DNA of 64,000 bases. Source: Demequina lignilytica. GTDB lineage: Bacteria > Actinomycetota > Actinomycetes > Actinomycetales > Demequinaceae. Shown in pieces: positions 32,250-40,601 of this stretch. The stretch spans positions 248,001 to 312,000 of the forward strand of contig NZ_JAUHPX010000002.1 of the NCBI RefSeq assembly GCF_030418305.1, written 5' to 3'. Below the pieces are notes generated by a model. It was not told the DNA's origin. It saw only the letters and a program-made list of their open reading frames with translations, and searched no databases. The position numbers were made by a program, and so were the translations under genes. Every line of letters begins with the position of its first letter. The first letter of the stretch is position 1.

Positions 32250-33098
32250 TCAGGACAGCACCGCGGCGGGCGCCGAGTACGCACAGCTGTTGACCGCCGC
32301 GATCTCCCGCGCGGTCGTGTTCCGCAGCCGGGTCAGCCGCATGGGGCCGATCCAGTCGCAGATCCAGTCCCAGTGCAGCGTCACGTAGCCGCCGGGCCTG
32401 ATCTCGGGTGCGAGCGTCTGCCCGTCCCGCCGGAACCTCGCGAGCTCCGCCGTCGGCGGCGCGAGGCTGAGGATCCCGTTCTCCCAGATGAGGTGCCTGC
32501 TCTCGACCAGCGCGGTGTCGCCCTCGATCGACAGCACCTGCCCGCAGCGGATCCGGCACTTGTCGAGCACCTCGAGCGGCCCGTCGACGTGCCCGTTCCG
32601 CAGCAGCCCCACCCACGGGTACACGGCGAACACGTGGAAGTTGTGGTGCGGGGTCCCGCCGGCGGTGACCGCCGCGACCAGCCGCTCGAACTCCAGCCGG
32701 GTGAGACGCGGCCGGAACCTCTCCTCGAGGGACGAGGCGAAGGACGCTCCCCCGCAGCGGTCCAGCTCCGGCCCGCCGAGCCAGTAGGTCTCCACCACCA
32801 CCGGGTCGAGCGGCGCCCGTCCCAGGCACTCGCCGATGTGCTCCAGGTACGGCCACGCCCCCTCGAAAGCCCGCACCACCTCCTCGAGACCGGGCCCGGA
32901 CGCGCCGGCGCTCACCCTCTCGAGGAGCTCGTCGGCGCGGTCCGGACCGCAGTAGCCCAGGTCGTTCGGCGGGAAGGCGTAGCGGCCGAACAGGAGCGCG
33001 CCCTTGTCGGTGGGCGCGAGGTCGCCGGCGGGCGGCGCGGGACGATGCGGGGCGTGGGGGCGGTGCAGCTGGTCGGGACGATGCGCGGTGTCGGTCAT
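32250..33098 (-). CDS. DUF6390-type hydrogenase-associated protein
   Basis: A 282-residue soluble protein. After a His/Arg/Pro-rich N-terminus (HRPDQLHRPHAPHRP) comes GALLFGRYAFPPNDLGYCGPDRADELL and, later, GGTPHHNFHVFAVYPWVGLLRNG, PLEVLDKCRIRCGQVLSIEGD and WDWICDWIGPMRLTRLRNTTAREIAAVN. This fits my memory of DUF6390, found next to actinobacterial hydrogenases; its job is unknown, perhaps in maturation. Conserved Cys and His (GYCGP, KCRIRCG, THHNFH) could bind metal. It overlaps the DMT gene by 4 nt and precedes the CbiM-like gene, so it belongs to the hydrogenase operon. Confidence 0.65.
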   Translation of the reverse strand: MTDTAHRPDQLHRPHAPHRPAPPAGDLAPTDKGALLFGRYAFPPNDLGYCGPDRADELLERVSAGASGPGLEEVVRAFEGAWPYLEHIGECLGRAPLDPVVVETYWLGGPELDRCGGASFASSLEERFRPRLTRLEFERLVAAVTAGGTPHHNFHVFAVYPWVGLLRNGHVDGPLEVLDKCRIRCGQVLSIEGDTALVESRHLIWENGILSLAPPTAELARFRRDGQTLAPEIRPGGYVTLHWDWICDWIGPMRLTRLRNTTAREIAAVNSCAYSAPAAVLS

Positions 33099-34024
33099 GA
33101 GGCGGCCCTCCTGGGAGCGGGGTTGCGATGGCGAGCAGGAGCGAGCCACACGAGCAGCCCGCCGGTGAGCATGAGCGCGAGCCACGGCGCCTGCGCGCCC
33201 AGAGCGGCCCCGTCGAGCACACCCGCGAGCGCCGCCGTCACCAGCGCGCCCAGCACGAGCACCGCGGTCACGTCGACCGCCTGAGCCCGCGCGAGCGCCT
33301 GGTGCCACGTCAGCACGTAGCCCGCGAGCAGCACGCCCGTGACGATCACCCACGACCACTGCGCAGCGGTCGCGGGCATCACGGCCCCCAGCCTGCCGGT
33401 GGCGCCGCACCACGCGAGCAGCGCGAGCGATCCTCCGGCCATGCGGGCGATCGACACCGTCCACGGCGTCATCCCCGCCAGCAGCCGCTTCGCGACCACC
33501 ACCTCGACGGCCCACAGCGCCGTCGCCCCGGCGACCAGCACGGTCCCCGGGTCCCCCATCAGACTGATGTCCCCCGCCAGTCCGACCTGCGCGAGGACCA
33601 GCAGCGCCACCGCCGCCAGGTGCCACCAGGTCAGACGTTCGCGCAGCACCACCACGGCGAGCAGCGCGACCCCCACCACCAGCAGCTTGTGCAGGAACGC
33701 CGCCTGCGTCGACGCGGTCGACGCGAGCCCTTCGAAGAACATCACGAACGGCACCGCCCCGCCCAGCACCGCGACATAGGCGAGCCCGGCCCACTGCCCC
33801 GGCCGTGCCGACCGGGTGAACGATGCGGCGCTCCCCCCACGCGAGCGCCGCACCGTCGCGAACACCAGCCCGATCACCAGCGCCGCCATGAGGTTCTTCG
33901 CGGTCGTGTACGCGGTCGCGTCGCCGTACGCGGCGACCCCGTTGCCGTTGACGTACACCGCCACGCCGGAGATCAGCGCGGTCACCCCGGCGAGCGCGAG
34001 CCCCGTCCGCCTCGCAGCGTTCAT
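33095..34024 (-). CDS. DMT/EamA-family membrane transporter
   Basis: A 309-residue protein with ten predicted helices forming two EamA repeats (PF00892). Features: GGAVPFVMFFEGLASTASTQAAFLHKLLVVGVALLAVVVLRERL in the first half and GVLLAGYVLTWHQALARAQAVDVTAVLVLGALVTAALAGVLDG in the second. These transporters move metabolites, amino acids or drugs; the substrate here is not evident. It lies inside the hydrogenase operon, overlapping hypC and the DUF6390 gene by 4 nt each, which suggests a link to hydrogenase maturation or to the redox state it creates. Confidence 0.8.
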   Translation of the reverse strand: MNAARRTGLALAGVTALISGVAVYVNGNGVAAYGDATAYTTAKNLMAALVIGLVFATVRRSRGGSAASFTRSARPGQWAGLAYVAVLGGAVPFVMFFEGLASTASTQAAFLHKLLVVGVALLAVVVLRERLTWWHLAAVALLVLAQVGLAGDISLMGDPGTVLVAGATALWAVEVVVAKRLLAGMTPWTVSIARMAGGSLALLAWCGATGRLGAVMPATAAQWSWVIVTGVLLAGYVLTWHQALARAQAVDVTAVLVLGALVTAALAGVLDGAALGAQAPWLALMLTGGLLVWLAPARHRNPAPRRAAS

Positions 34025-34263
34025 GACGCCACCTCCATCGGCTCCTGCAGGTGCCAGGCGTGGCGGATCTCCAGCGCATCGCGCGCCCGCTCCGGCTCGA
34101 GCTCCTCGAGCACGATCCCGGAGTTGATCAGCACCCACGTGCCCGGCGTCGGCACCACTCCCGGGATGAGCGCGGCCGCGTCCCGCAGCCTCGCTCCGAC
34201 GCGCACGCTCAAGCGCCCGTCGGCGTCGACGGACTCGACGCGGCCGATCTCACCCAGGCACAT
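34021..34263 (-). CDS. hypC: HypC/HupF-family hydrogenase assembly chaperone (with N-terminal Cys)
   Basis: An 80-residue OB-fold protein starting MCLGEIGRVESVDADGRLSVRVG. Cys2, the residue that carries the Fe(CN)2CO group from HypD to the large subunit in HypC, is present, but the usual Pro of MC(x)3P is replaced (MCLGEI). The end LINSGIVLEELEPERARDALEI is typical of the family. It follows a second HypC-like gene by two bases and overlaps the DMT gene by 4 nt. HypA, B, D, E and F are not in the window. Confidence 0.85.
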   Translation of the reverse strand: MCLGEIGRVESVDADGRLSVRVGARLRDAAALIPGVVPTPGTWVLINSGIVLEELEPERARDALEIRHAWHLQEPMEVAS

Positions 34264-34265
34264 GG

Positions 34266-34493
34266 CTACTCCTTCGCCTGACCCACGAGGTGCTCGTGCA
34301 GCAGCTTGCGGGCGTCGCGGTCGGTCAGCCGCTCGATGGCGAACCCGGCCTTGACCAGCACCCAGTCGCCCACCTCGATGTCCTCGTCGACGAACGACAG
34401 CTCGAGCACCTCCTCGCGCATGCCGTCGTGCTCGACCACCGCGCGCCCGTCCTGATGCACCTCGACCACCTTGGCGAGCTCCGTGTCCTGCAT
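34266..34493 (-). CDS. HypC-like protein lacking the N-terminal cysteine
   Basis: A 75-residue protein with the HypC fold pattern (VVEVHQDGRAVVEHDGMREEVLELSFVDEDIEVGDWVLVKAGFAIERLTDRDARKLLHEHL), matching the HypC ending VGDYVLVHAGFAIxxLDxxEA. It starts MQDTELAK; Cys2 is absent, and no alternative start a few codons upstream restores a cysteine. The protein cannot carry the iron ligand group in the usual way. It may stabilise the large subunit or modulate the other HypC. Its start shares one base with the protease stop. Confidence 0.8.
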   Translation of the reverse strand: MQDTELAKVVEVHQDGRAVVEHDGMREEVLELSFVDEDIEVGDWVLVKAGFAIERLTDRDARKLLHEHLVGQAKE

Positions 34494-34978
34494 CACCGCA
34501 CCTCTTCCGTGTCCATCTCCTTGAGCGCGACGAGCACGGCATGCACCGCATCGTCGACCCGCTCCGTGACCTCCGGGGACATCCGACCGTGCTGGAACGT
34601 GGCCGCCTCGACGCCCACCACGGTGACCCGCCGCGGCAACGTGCCGAGCGTGCGCGACAGCTCGACTGCGCCCGCCAGCCCGAAGGCATGGCTGCCGCCG
34701 CGACCCGCGGCCGTGAAGGCGTGCGTGGGGAGCGGCTCCGCGCCGGCTCCCACCTCGCGCACGTGCACCGCGCCCGGCGGCCCGCCCGAGGCGACCGCGT
34801 CGATCACCACGGCGCCCGCGGCGCCGTCCCACGCCTGCGACAGCGACAGCGGGTCCTCCAGGGGGATCACCCGCACGTCGCACAGGCCGATCTCCCCGAT
34901 GCGCTCCGCGACCACGCCGCCCACGGCATCGTCCCCTCGATCGGGGCTGCCGAGGCCGATGACCAGCTTCTCGCTCAT
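34493..34978 (-). CDS. Hydrogenase maturation protease (HyaD/HycI type)
   Basis: A 161-residue endopeptidase. [27 protein letters not shown] contains the nickel-sensing GxGxxxxxDD motif (Asp in DRGDD), and VVIDAVASGGPPGAVHV contains the conserved Asp of D(A)V.GG.PG. These residues bind nickel in the precursor large subunit and trigger removal of its C-terminal tail. The substrate is almost surely the large subunit encoded just upstream, whose start-to-end overlap with this gene is 4 nt. Here TH..H residues occur in PLPTHAFTAAGRGGSHAFG. Confidence 0.88.
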   Translation of the reverse strand: MSEKLVIGLGSPDRGDDAVGGVVAERIGEIGLCDVRVIPLEDPLSLSQAWDGAAGAVVIDAVASGGPPGAVHVREVGAGAEPLPTHAFTAAGRGGSHAFGLAGAVELSRTLGTLPRRVTVVGVEAATFQHGRMSPEVTERVDDAVHAVLVALKEMDTEEVR

Positions 34979-36282
34979 GATCGCTTCACCCGCAGGTCCA
35001 GGAAGTGGGTGGCGCAGGAGATGCACGGGTCGTAGTTGCGGATGGCCTCCTCGCAGCGGTGGGTGAGCATGTGGTCGTCGAGGTCGGCCCACTGCTCGGC
35101 CGCGGTGCGGAGGTCCATCTCGATCGACGCCTGGTTCTGGGACGTCGGCGGCACGATCTGCGCGTCGGTGATGATCCCCTCCTCATCGATGACGTACCGG
35201 TGCCAGATCAGCCCGCGCGGGGCCTCGGAGGCGCCTATGCCCTCCCCCGCCCGGGGCGCGACCGGTACGGACGGCGGATAGCCGTCGCGCCAGTGGTCGA
35301 TGATGCTGAGCGCCTCCTCGAGCGCGTACACGAGCTCGACGGCCCGCACGATGATCGACTTGAACGGGTTCCGGCACGTCTCCCCGAGCCCGGCCTTGAG
35401 CGCCGCGTCCTGCGCGAGCGGGCTGAGCTGGTCGAAGTTCAGCGAGTAGCGCGCGAGCGGGCCCACGAAGTAGGTGCCGCCGTCGAAGCGCGCATGCAGC
35501 GCGTTCGAGTGCTCGACGTGGAACTCCTCGATGTGCTGGGCGAGCTCGGCGACCGGGAAGCGCACACCGGAGGTCGCGACCACCTCCGTGCCGCGCTCGA
35601 GCGGGTAGCCCTCGGGGTGGCGCAGCGCGACGTACGTGTACTCCTGCTCCATGGCGGGGAAGTCGAAGGTCGACACCAGCTCGACGGCCGCGAGCGCGTC
35701 CTCGAGGCTCTGCGCCAGGTCGGCGCGCAGCGTCAGCAGCTCGGCCACGGTGGGCATCCGGTAGAAGCCGCCGACCTTCACGTTGACCGGGTGGATCGCG
35801 CGGCCGCCGACCACCGTCATGAGGTCGTTGCCCGCCTTCTTGATGCGCAGGGCCATCGTGACCACGTCCGGCATGACCTTCGCCATGTCGAGCGCGCTCT
35901 CGTAGCCCAGGAAGTCGGGCGCATGCAGCATGAAGATGTGGAGGGCGTGGGACTCGATCCACTCGCCGCAGTACAGCAGGCGCCGCATCAGCTGGATCTC
36001 GGGCGTGGTGGTCACCCCGCAGATGGTCTCCATCGCCTCGGTGCTCGCCGACTGGTACGCCACCGGGCAGATCCCGCAGATGCGCGCCGTGATGTCCGGC
36101 GGCTCCGTGAACTTGCGGCCCCGCAGGAAACCCTCGTAGAACCGCGGCGGCTCGAAGATGTTGAGCTTGACGTCCACCACCTTCCCGTCGCGGTACTCGA
36201 TGTGCATGCCGCCCTCGCCCTCGACGCGAGCGAGCATGCCGACGTGCATCACCTGCCCGCCGTCCTTCAGCTGATGGGTCAT
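34975..36282 (-). CDS. hyhL: [NiFe]-hydrogenase large (alpha) subunit, group 3b type
   Basis: A 435-residue catalytic subunit. The N-terminal L1 motif [14 protein letters not shown] and C-terminal L2 motif DPCISCATH supply the four Cys ligands of the Ni-Fe centre. The protein ends FLDLRVKRS after the His of L2, a nine-residue tail of the kind removed by the maturation protease. Length and motifs fit the soluble bidirectional NAD(P)-linked group 3b (sulfhydrogenase-like) enzymes. The start at 36282 overlaps the small-subunit stop by 4 nt. It reduces or evolves H2 with electrons passed through the small, gamma and beta subunits. Confidence 0.93.
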   Translation of the reverse strand: MTHQLKDGGQVMHVGMLARVEGEGGMHIEYRDGKVVDVKLNIFEPPRFYEGFLRGRKFTEPPDITARICGICPVAYQSASTEAMETICGVTTTPEIQLMRRLLYCGEWIESHALHIFMLHAPDFLGYESALDMAKVMPDVVTMALRIKKAGNDLMTVVGGRAIHPVNVKVGGFYRMPTVAELLTLRADLAQSLEDALAAVELVSTFDFPAMEQEYTYVALRHPEGYPLERGTEVVATSGVRFPVAELAQHIEEFHVEHSNALHARFDGGTYFVGPLARYSLNFDQLSPLAQDAALKAGLGETCRNPFKSIIVRAVELVYALEEALSIIDHWRDGYPPSVPVAPRAGEGIGASEAPRGLIWHRYVIDEEGIITDAQIVPPTSQNQASIEMDLRTAAEQWADLDDHMLTHRCEEAIRNYDPCISCATHFLDLRVKRS

Positions 36283-37175
36283 CGCGCACCCGCCTCCACG
36301 GCCTCGGACGCCGCCCGGAACTCCGGCGCCCCCGCGTTGAAGGTGCGGTACACCCGGACGATGTCCCGGTCGTCCATCCCCAGCTCCGCCAGCTGCCGGG
36401 TGAGCGCCGCGGTGTTGGGCGAGTCCGACGGCCCGAAGCAGCCGTAGCAGCCGCGGCCGTAGCTGGGGCACAGCGCCCCGCAGCCGGCCTGCGTGACCGG
36501 GCCCAGGCAGGGCGTGCCGGTGGCGACGGGGACGCAGAGGTTGCCCTTGAGCTTGCACTCGACGCACACCGAGTAGGTCGGGATCCGCGGCTTGCGACCG
36601 TTGAGGTACGCGGCGAGCACCTCGACCAGCTGGCCCTTGTCCACCGGGCAGCCGCGCAGCTCGTAGTCGACGTCGACGTGGCTGGCGATCGGGGTCGAGG
36701 TGTCGAGCGTGGAGAGGTACTCCGGGTGGGCGTAGACGATGCTGCGGAACGCGTCCACGTCCGCGAAGTTGCGCAGCGCCTGGATGCCGCCGGCGGTCGC
36801 ACAGGCGCCGATGGTCACCAGCGTGGCGGACTGCTCGCGGATCTCGTGGATGCGGCGCACGTCCTCGGGCGTGGTGATGGACCCCTCGACCAGGCTCAGG
36901 TCGTAGGGCCCGGCGACGATCGCGCGGGTGGCCTCCGGGAAGTAGGCGATGGTGACGGAGTCGGCGATCTGGAGGAGCTCGTCCTCGCAGTTGAGCAGGC
37001 TCAGCTGGCAGCCGTCGCAGGAGGCGAACTTCCACACCGCGAGCTTGGGCTTGGGTTCCGCGGGCGTCGCCTCCGCGGGGGTCTCGGCGTGGGGATGCGT
37101 GTGCGGGTGGCCGTGCTCCGCCGTGTCCTCACCCGCGCTCGCGGGGGACGATGCAGCGATCGGGATGTCGCCCAT
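36279..37175 (-). CDS. hyhS: [NiFe]-hydrogenase small (delta) subunit with His-rich N-terminus
   Basis: A 298-residue Fe-S protein. [16 protein letters not shown] gives the proximal cluster motif CxxC, completed by [10 protein letters not shown] and [20 protein letters not shown] and [21 protein letters not shown] supply further cluster ligands. Before the fold lies an unusual 40-residue extension, [27 protein letters not shown], with five His residues. That extension could bind nickel or act as a store. Translation starts at ATG 37175 in the conserved cassette GGAGGCGTGTC-ATG-GGCGACATC. First gene of the eight-gene hydrogenase operon. Confidence 0.92.
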   Translation of the reverse strand: MGDIPIAASSPASAGEDTAEHGHPHTHPHAETPAEATPAEPKPKLAVWKFASCDGCQLSLLNCEDELLQIADSVTIAYFPEATRAIVAGPYDLSLVEGSITTPEDVRRIHEIREQSATLVTIGACATAGGIQALRNFADVDAFRSIVYAHPEYLSTLDTSTPIASHVDVDYELRGCPVDKGQLVEVLAAYLNGRKPRIPTYSVCVECKLKGNLCVPVATGTPCLGPVTQAGCGALCPSYGRGCYGCFGPSDSPNTAALTRQLAELGMDDRDIVRVYRTFNAGAPEFRAASEAVEAGAR

Positions 37176-37221
37176 GACACGCCTCCTCTTGCGACGGTAT
37201 GCCGCGAGAGGTCAGACGAAA

Positions 37222-37234
37222 GGGACCTAGGTCC
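37222..37234 (-). promoter_or_regulatory. DosR/DevR-like operator upstream of the small-subunit operon
   Basis: GGGACCTAGGTCC contains a perfect 12-base palindrome. It begins 47 nt upstream of the ATG at 37175. A TACCGT box (TAnnnT) and the ribosome-binding GGAGGC follow. The sequence resembles the DosR consensus TTSGGGACTWWAGTCCCSAA. Confidence 0.65.
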
Positions 37235-37252
37235 GGGGACGAGCGGGAAAGA

Positions 37253-38197
37253 CTACTCCGCGGAAGCCTCGCGGGACTCGTTCGCCACGCCGTAGGGCAC
37301 GTGGACGCCCATGATGAAGCTGGTGGCGTCCTCGAGGTGGGTGGCCTGGTCGTCGAAGAAGATGTGCGGGCGCATCACCTCGAGCACCCGCGCCTTGGAC
37401 ACGCCGCCCAGGAAGAACGCGTCGTTGACCTCGACGCCCCAGTCGCGCAGGGAGCGCACGGCGCGCTCGTGGGACGGGGCCGCGCGGGCCGTGACCAGGG
37501 AGATGCGCAGGCGCTCCTCGTAGGCCGGGTCGGACTCCTTGCGGGCCCGCTCGAGCGCCTGGATGCGGTTGAGGTCCTTGAGCAGCGGCTGCAGCAGTCC
37601 CGGCTGGAGGGCGTGCTCGCGGCGGGTGACCTCGTGGTCGCGGAACGCCTCCATGCCGGCGGACTTGAAGATCCGCTCGGAGCCGTCGTCGGCGAGCACG
37701 CCGTCGAAGTCGAAGGCGATCCTGAGGCCGGGGTCGGCCGGGTCGTAGGCGGCGGCCGAGGGCAGGACGTGCCCCGCGGGGAAGCCGGCGGCGATCGCAT
37801 CGTCCACGTCCGCGCGGTTGCCCGAGAGGAACAGGGACATCTGCAGCGCGCCGATGTACTGGTAGGGCGCGACGCCCTGCGTGAAGACCGCGCGGGTCAT
37901 CGTCAGCCCGTGGGCCTCGATGGAGCGCATGACGCGCAGGCCGGTGCTCGGGTCGTTCTGCGACAGCACGATGATCTCGACCACCGGGTCGCCGTCGCGC
38001 AGATCGTTGAGCGCGAGCAGGCGCTGGACGAACGGGAAGGCGGCGCCGGGCTCGAGCACCTCGTCGATCCGCTCGTCCTGGTACCGGCGGTAGGCGTACT
38101 CGCCGTGCTCCCGGAAGTAGGCGTCGGACTCGGCCAGGTCGAATAGCGCGCTGGAGGCGACGCCCACCACGAGACGTTCGTCGAGTTCGTAACGCAT
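37253..38197 (-). CDS. Cytosolic 5'-nucleotidase (PF06189 family)
   Basis: A 314-residue protein resembling the NT5C1-like bacterial 5'-nucleotidases. Features are VGVASSALFDLAESDAYFREHGEYAYRRYQDERIDEVLEPG at the N-terminus, the HAD-type DFDGVLADDGSERIFKS, SLVTARAAPSHERAVRSL, and DAFFLGGVSKARVLEVMRPHIFFDDQATHLE with the DD acid pair. It should release nucleosides from IMP/AMP. Its own -10-like TAAGGT lies upstream. It sits between the gamma and small-subunit genes on the same strand but outside the boxed units; a role in the hydrogenase system is not evident. Confidence 0.83.
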   Translation of the reverse strand: MRYELDERLVVGVASSALFDLAESDAYFREHGEYAYRRYQDERIDEVLEPGAAFPFVQRLLALNDLRDGDPVVEIIVLSQNDPSTGLRVMRSIEAHGLTMTRAVFTQGVAPYQYIGALQMSLFLSGNRADVDDAIAAGFPAGHVLPSAAAYDPADPGLRIAFDFDGVLADDGSERIFKSAGMEAFRDHEVTRREHALQPGLLQPLLKDLNRIQALERARKESDPAYEERLRISLVTARAAPSHERAVRSLRDWGVEVNDAFFLGGVSKARVLEVMRPHIFFDDQATHLEDATSFIMGVHVPYGVANESREASAE

Positions 38198-38304
38198 GCG
38201 CGGGAGGGCTCCTCAGGGTCCGGGGTCGGACTATCGACCTTACCCGCCCCCACCGACGCCGGGCACCGGGTGCACCAACTGTTCACACGGCCGCAACGCG
38301 ACGG

Positions 38305-39162
38305 CTACAGCTGACGCACCGCCATGAGGGGCTCGAGCCGGTCGTAGCCCAGCACGGGCCCGTCGACGCAGATGAACAGCTCCCGCAGCTGGCAGTGACC
38401 GCACAGCCCCACGCCGCACTTCATCGACCGCTCCATGCTGAGCCGGATCCGGTCCTTCGGGATGCCGCGGGAGACCAGCGAGGTCGCGGCGGACCGCATC
38501 ATCACCTCGGGCCCGCACACGAAGGCGAAGGCGTTCCGCGGGTCGAAGCCCGCGCGCGTCACCAGCTCGGTGACGAACCCCACCTTGCCCTTGTACCCGT
38601 ACGGCGCGTTGTCGACCGTCATCTGGAGGTTGACATCGTTCAGGTCCGCCCAGCGGTGCATCTCGTGGCCGTAGAGGATGTCGTCGGGGGTGCGGGAGCC
38701 GTAGAGCAGCAGCACCTTGCCGTACCGCTCGCGGTGCGAGAGCACGTCGAGGATCGCGGGCCGCAGCGGCGCCAGGCCGATGCCGCCGGTGACGAACACG
38801 ACGTCCCGGCCCTCCGCATCGTCCACGTCCCAGGAGGTCCCGAAGGGGCCGCGGACGCCGACCTCGGTGCCGGGCGCGGCCTCGACCAGCGCGCGGGTGA
38901 CGGCGCCGACGTTCCTGATCGTGTGCTCGAGCGGGGCCGGGCTGCGGGGGTCGCCCGAGATCGAGATCGGCACCTCCCCCACCCCGAACGCGTGGAGCAT
39001 GGTGAACTGCCCCGCCCGGAACTCGAGCGGCGGGCCGTCGACCGGGTCGAGCAGCAGCGTGAAGGTGTCGCGCGTGTCCTGGCGGACGTGGGTGATGACG
39101 TAGCGCCGCGGGACCATCGGGTCCGTGGTGTGCGCGGGGGACGATGCGACGGAGGCGGTCAT
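38305..39162 (-). CDS. hyhG: Hydrogenase gamma subunit, FAD/NAD(P)-binding reductase
   Basis: A 285-residue ferredoxin-reductase-like protein (PF00970/PF00175 plus DHODB-type Fe-S end). FRAGQFTMLHAFGVGEVPISISG is the FAD-binding region, VVFVTGGIGLAPLRPAI the NAD(P)-binding loop, FAFVCGPEVMMRSA a CGP motif, and MKCGVGLCGHCQL with later FICVDGPVL supplies the [2Fe-2S] cysteines. It exchanges electrons between NAD(P)H and the hydrogenase. The start ATG overlaps the stop of a 21-residue leader ORF (ATGA). It lies apart from the small/large genes but under an identical regulatory cassette. Confidence 0.9.
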   Translation of the reverse strand: MTASVASSPAHTTDPMVPRRYVITHVRQDTRDTFTLLLDPVDGPPLEFRAGQFTMLHAFGVGEVPISISGDPRSPAPLEHTIRNVGAVTRALVEAAPGTEVGVRGPFGTSWDVDDAEGRDVVFVTGGIGLAPLRPAILDVLSHRERYGKVLLLYGSRTPDDILYGHEMHRWADLNDVNLQMTVDNAPYGYKGKVGFVTELVTRAGFDPRNAFAFVCGPEVMMRSAATSLVSRGIPKDRIRLSMERSMKCGVGLCGHCQLRELFICVDGPVLGYDRLEPLMAVRQL

Positions 39163-39224
39163 GGCGCACCTGCCGCGTGGGTGGGATCGCCACCGACACT
39201 GTTGACGCTGCGGATGTCGTCCAT
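39159..39224 (-). CDS. Leader peptide ORF translationally coupled to the gamma-subunit gene
   Basis: A 21-residue ORF (starting MDDIRSVNSV, ending AAGAP) with the same GGAGGCGTGTC-ATG-GACGACATCC start cassette as the small-subunit and beta genes, which encode MGDIP and MGDIR. Its stop TGA overlaps the gamma ATG in ATGA, so ribosomes reach gamma by reinitiation. It may be a relic of an ancestral N-terminus kept as the translation entry site; no function of the peptide itself is implied. Confidence 0.6.
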   Translation of the reverse strand: MDDIRSVNSVGGDPTHAAGAP

Positions 39225-39270
39225 GACACGCCTCCACCGTCGACCGTATGCCTCCCACGGGCGTGCGGGA

Positions 39271-39283
39271 GGGACCTTGGTCC
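39271..39283 (-). promoter_or_regulatory. DosR/DevR-like operator upstream of the gamma-subunit unit
   Basis: GGGACCTTGGTCC starts exactly 47 nt upstream of the leader ATG at 39224, followed by a TACGGT box on the minus strand. It differs from the other two boxes at only one or two central bases. It also lies between this unit and the divergent kinase genes and could act on both. Confidence 0.65.
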
Positions 39284-39404
39284 GGGGCTGGCGATGTGGG
39301 CGCTCACCTGGGTGGAGTCCCGGCGGGTAGAGCGACAACACGAGGGATAACACCTAGATTGACACCAGGCCAACGGGGAGGCGTCGGATGAGTCGAGGTG
39401 CGCG

Positions 39405-40601
39405 ATGACCACCGGCTCGACCCCTGTCCACCGCAGCGCCCTCGAGCGCCTGCAGCGGACCGTCTACTTCGCGACGGGGCTCGCGACCGCGCTGTTCGCG
39501 GCGCTGCTGTCGAGCGGGCCCAACGGGTTCGTCGCGCAGCTGGACCAGCTGGTGGTCCCGTTCGGCGCGTTCACCGTGCTGGTGGGCAATGCCGTGCCGG
39601 CGAGCCTCGCGATCCTGGCGTGGGTGCTGCCGATCCGCGCGCTGCGGATCCTGGTGACGGGGTCCGCGGCGGGGTTCGTCGCCTCGCAGCTCCTGTGGGT
39701 GCCGATGATGACGGCGGACACGCTGGCGGACGGCGCGGCGCCGTGGCTGCAGGGCTTCGGGGCGATCTACGCGACGCTGCTCGCGGTCGCGTGGGGGAAG
39801 CCGATCGTATGGGTGTTCCCGATCGTCCAGGGTCCGATGGTCGCGACCGTCGAGTATCTCTCCGCCGGAGGGAACCTCGAGCAGTCGCTGCTGGACGGCA
39901 TGGGCGCGCTGGTGACCAACCTGATCCTGATGGGCGCCGGCGCGGGAGCCGTCAACGCGGCCGCCCGGCAGGACCAGGAGGCGGAGCATGCACGCGCGGT
40001 GGCGGCCCACGAGGCGGCGCTGCGCACCGCGGAGCGCGAGCAGGCACGCATCAACGCGCTGGTGCACGACGACATCATGTCGGTGCTCCTCGCCGCCGTC
40101 CGCACCCCCGACTCCCCCGCCGTGGCGGAGCAGGCGCAGCAGGCGCTCGCCTCCGTCGCGACCATCCGGGAGAGGCGCACCCGCGCCTCGGCCTACGCGC
40201 CCGGCGAGGTGGTCGCGGTGCTGCGGACCACGGCGAACGAGGTCGGCGAGGACATCGTGGTGACGTCGGACGTGACCACGCTGGAGCATGTCCCGGCGCA
40301 GGTGGTCGCCGCCCTCGCGGAGGCGACGCGGGAGGCGCTGCGCAACAGCATGATCCACGCGGGCGGCCCCGACGTCCGACGCGAGCTCGCCGTGACGATC
40401 ACGGAGGGCGAGGTGCACGTCACCGTGCGCGACGACGGGCGCGGCTTCAACCCCCGCACCGTGCCGCCGCGCCGGCTCGGGCTCGCGGTCAGCATCCACG
40501 GGCGCATGAACGCGCTGTCGGGCGGCGGGGCCCGCGTGGTCTCCTCCCCCGGCGCCGGCGCGAACGTCGAGCTGTGGTGGCGCGCGGAGGACGTCCAGTG
40601 A
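39405..40601 (+). CDS. Sensor histidine-kinase-like membrane protein
   Basis: A 398-residue protein: six predicted membrane helices (residues about 20-190), a linker coiled coil (RQDQEAEHARAVAAHEAALRTAEREQ), then a phosphoacceptor-like helix LVHDDIMSVLLAAV with His near residue 221, and a HATPase with N-box EATREALRNSMIHAG and G1 box DDGRGFNP. It is similar to NarL-type (HisKA_3) kinases but without their usual HD(L/V) flanks. The six-base ORF MSRGAR (39388-39408), preceded by GGGGAGG, ends overlapping this ATG, again suggesting coupled translation. It diverges from the gamma subunit and shares its boxed promoter region. No response regulator follows. Confidence 0.75.
   Translation: MTTGSTPVHRSALERLQRTVYFATGLATALFAALLSSGPNGFVAQLDQLVVPFGAFTVLVGNAVPASLAILAWVLPIRALRILVTGSAAGFVASQLLWVPMMTADTLADGAAPWLQGFGAIYATLLAVAWGKPIVWVFPIVQGPMVATVEYLSAGGNLEQSLLDGMGALVTNLILMGAGAGAVNAAARQDQEAEHARAVAAHEAALRTAEREQARINALVHDDIMSVLLAAVRTPDSPAVAEQAQQALASVATIRERRTRASAYAPGEVVAVLRTTANEVGEDIVVTSDVTTLEHVPAQVVAALAEATREALRNSMIHAGGPDVRRELAVTITEGEVHVTVRDDGRGFNPRTVPPRRLGLAVSIHGRMNALSGGGARVVSSPGAGANVELWWRAEDVQ

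Noticed and set aside
37253-38197. 5'-nucleotidase as a functional part of the hydrogenase regulon
   Set aside because: It lacks the shared promoter cassette and is not coupled to the neighbouring genes; only position links it.
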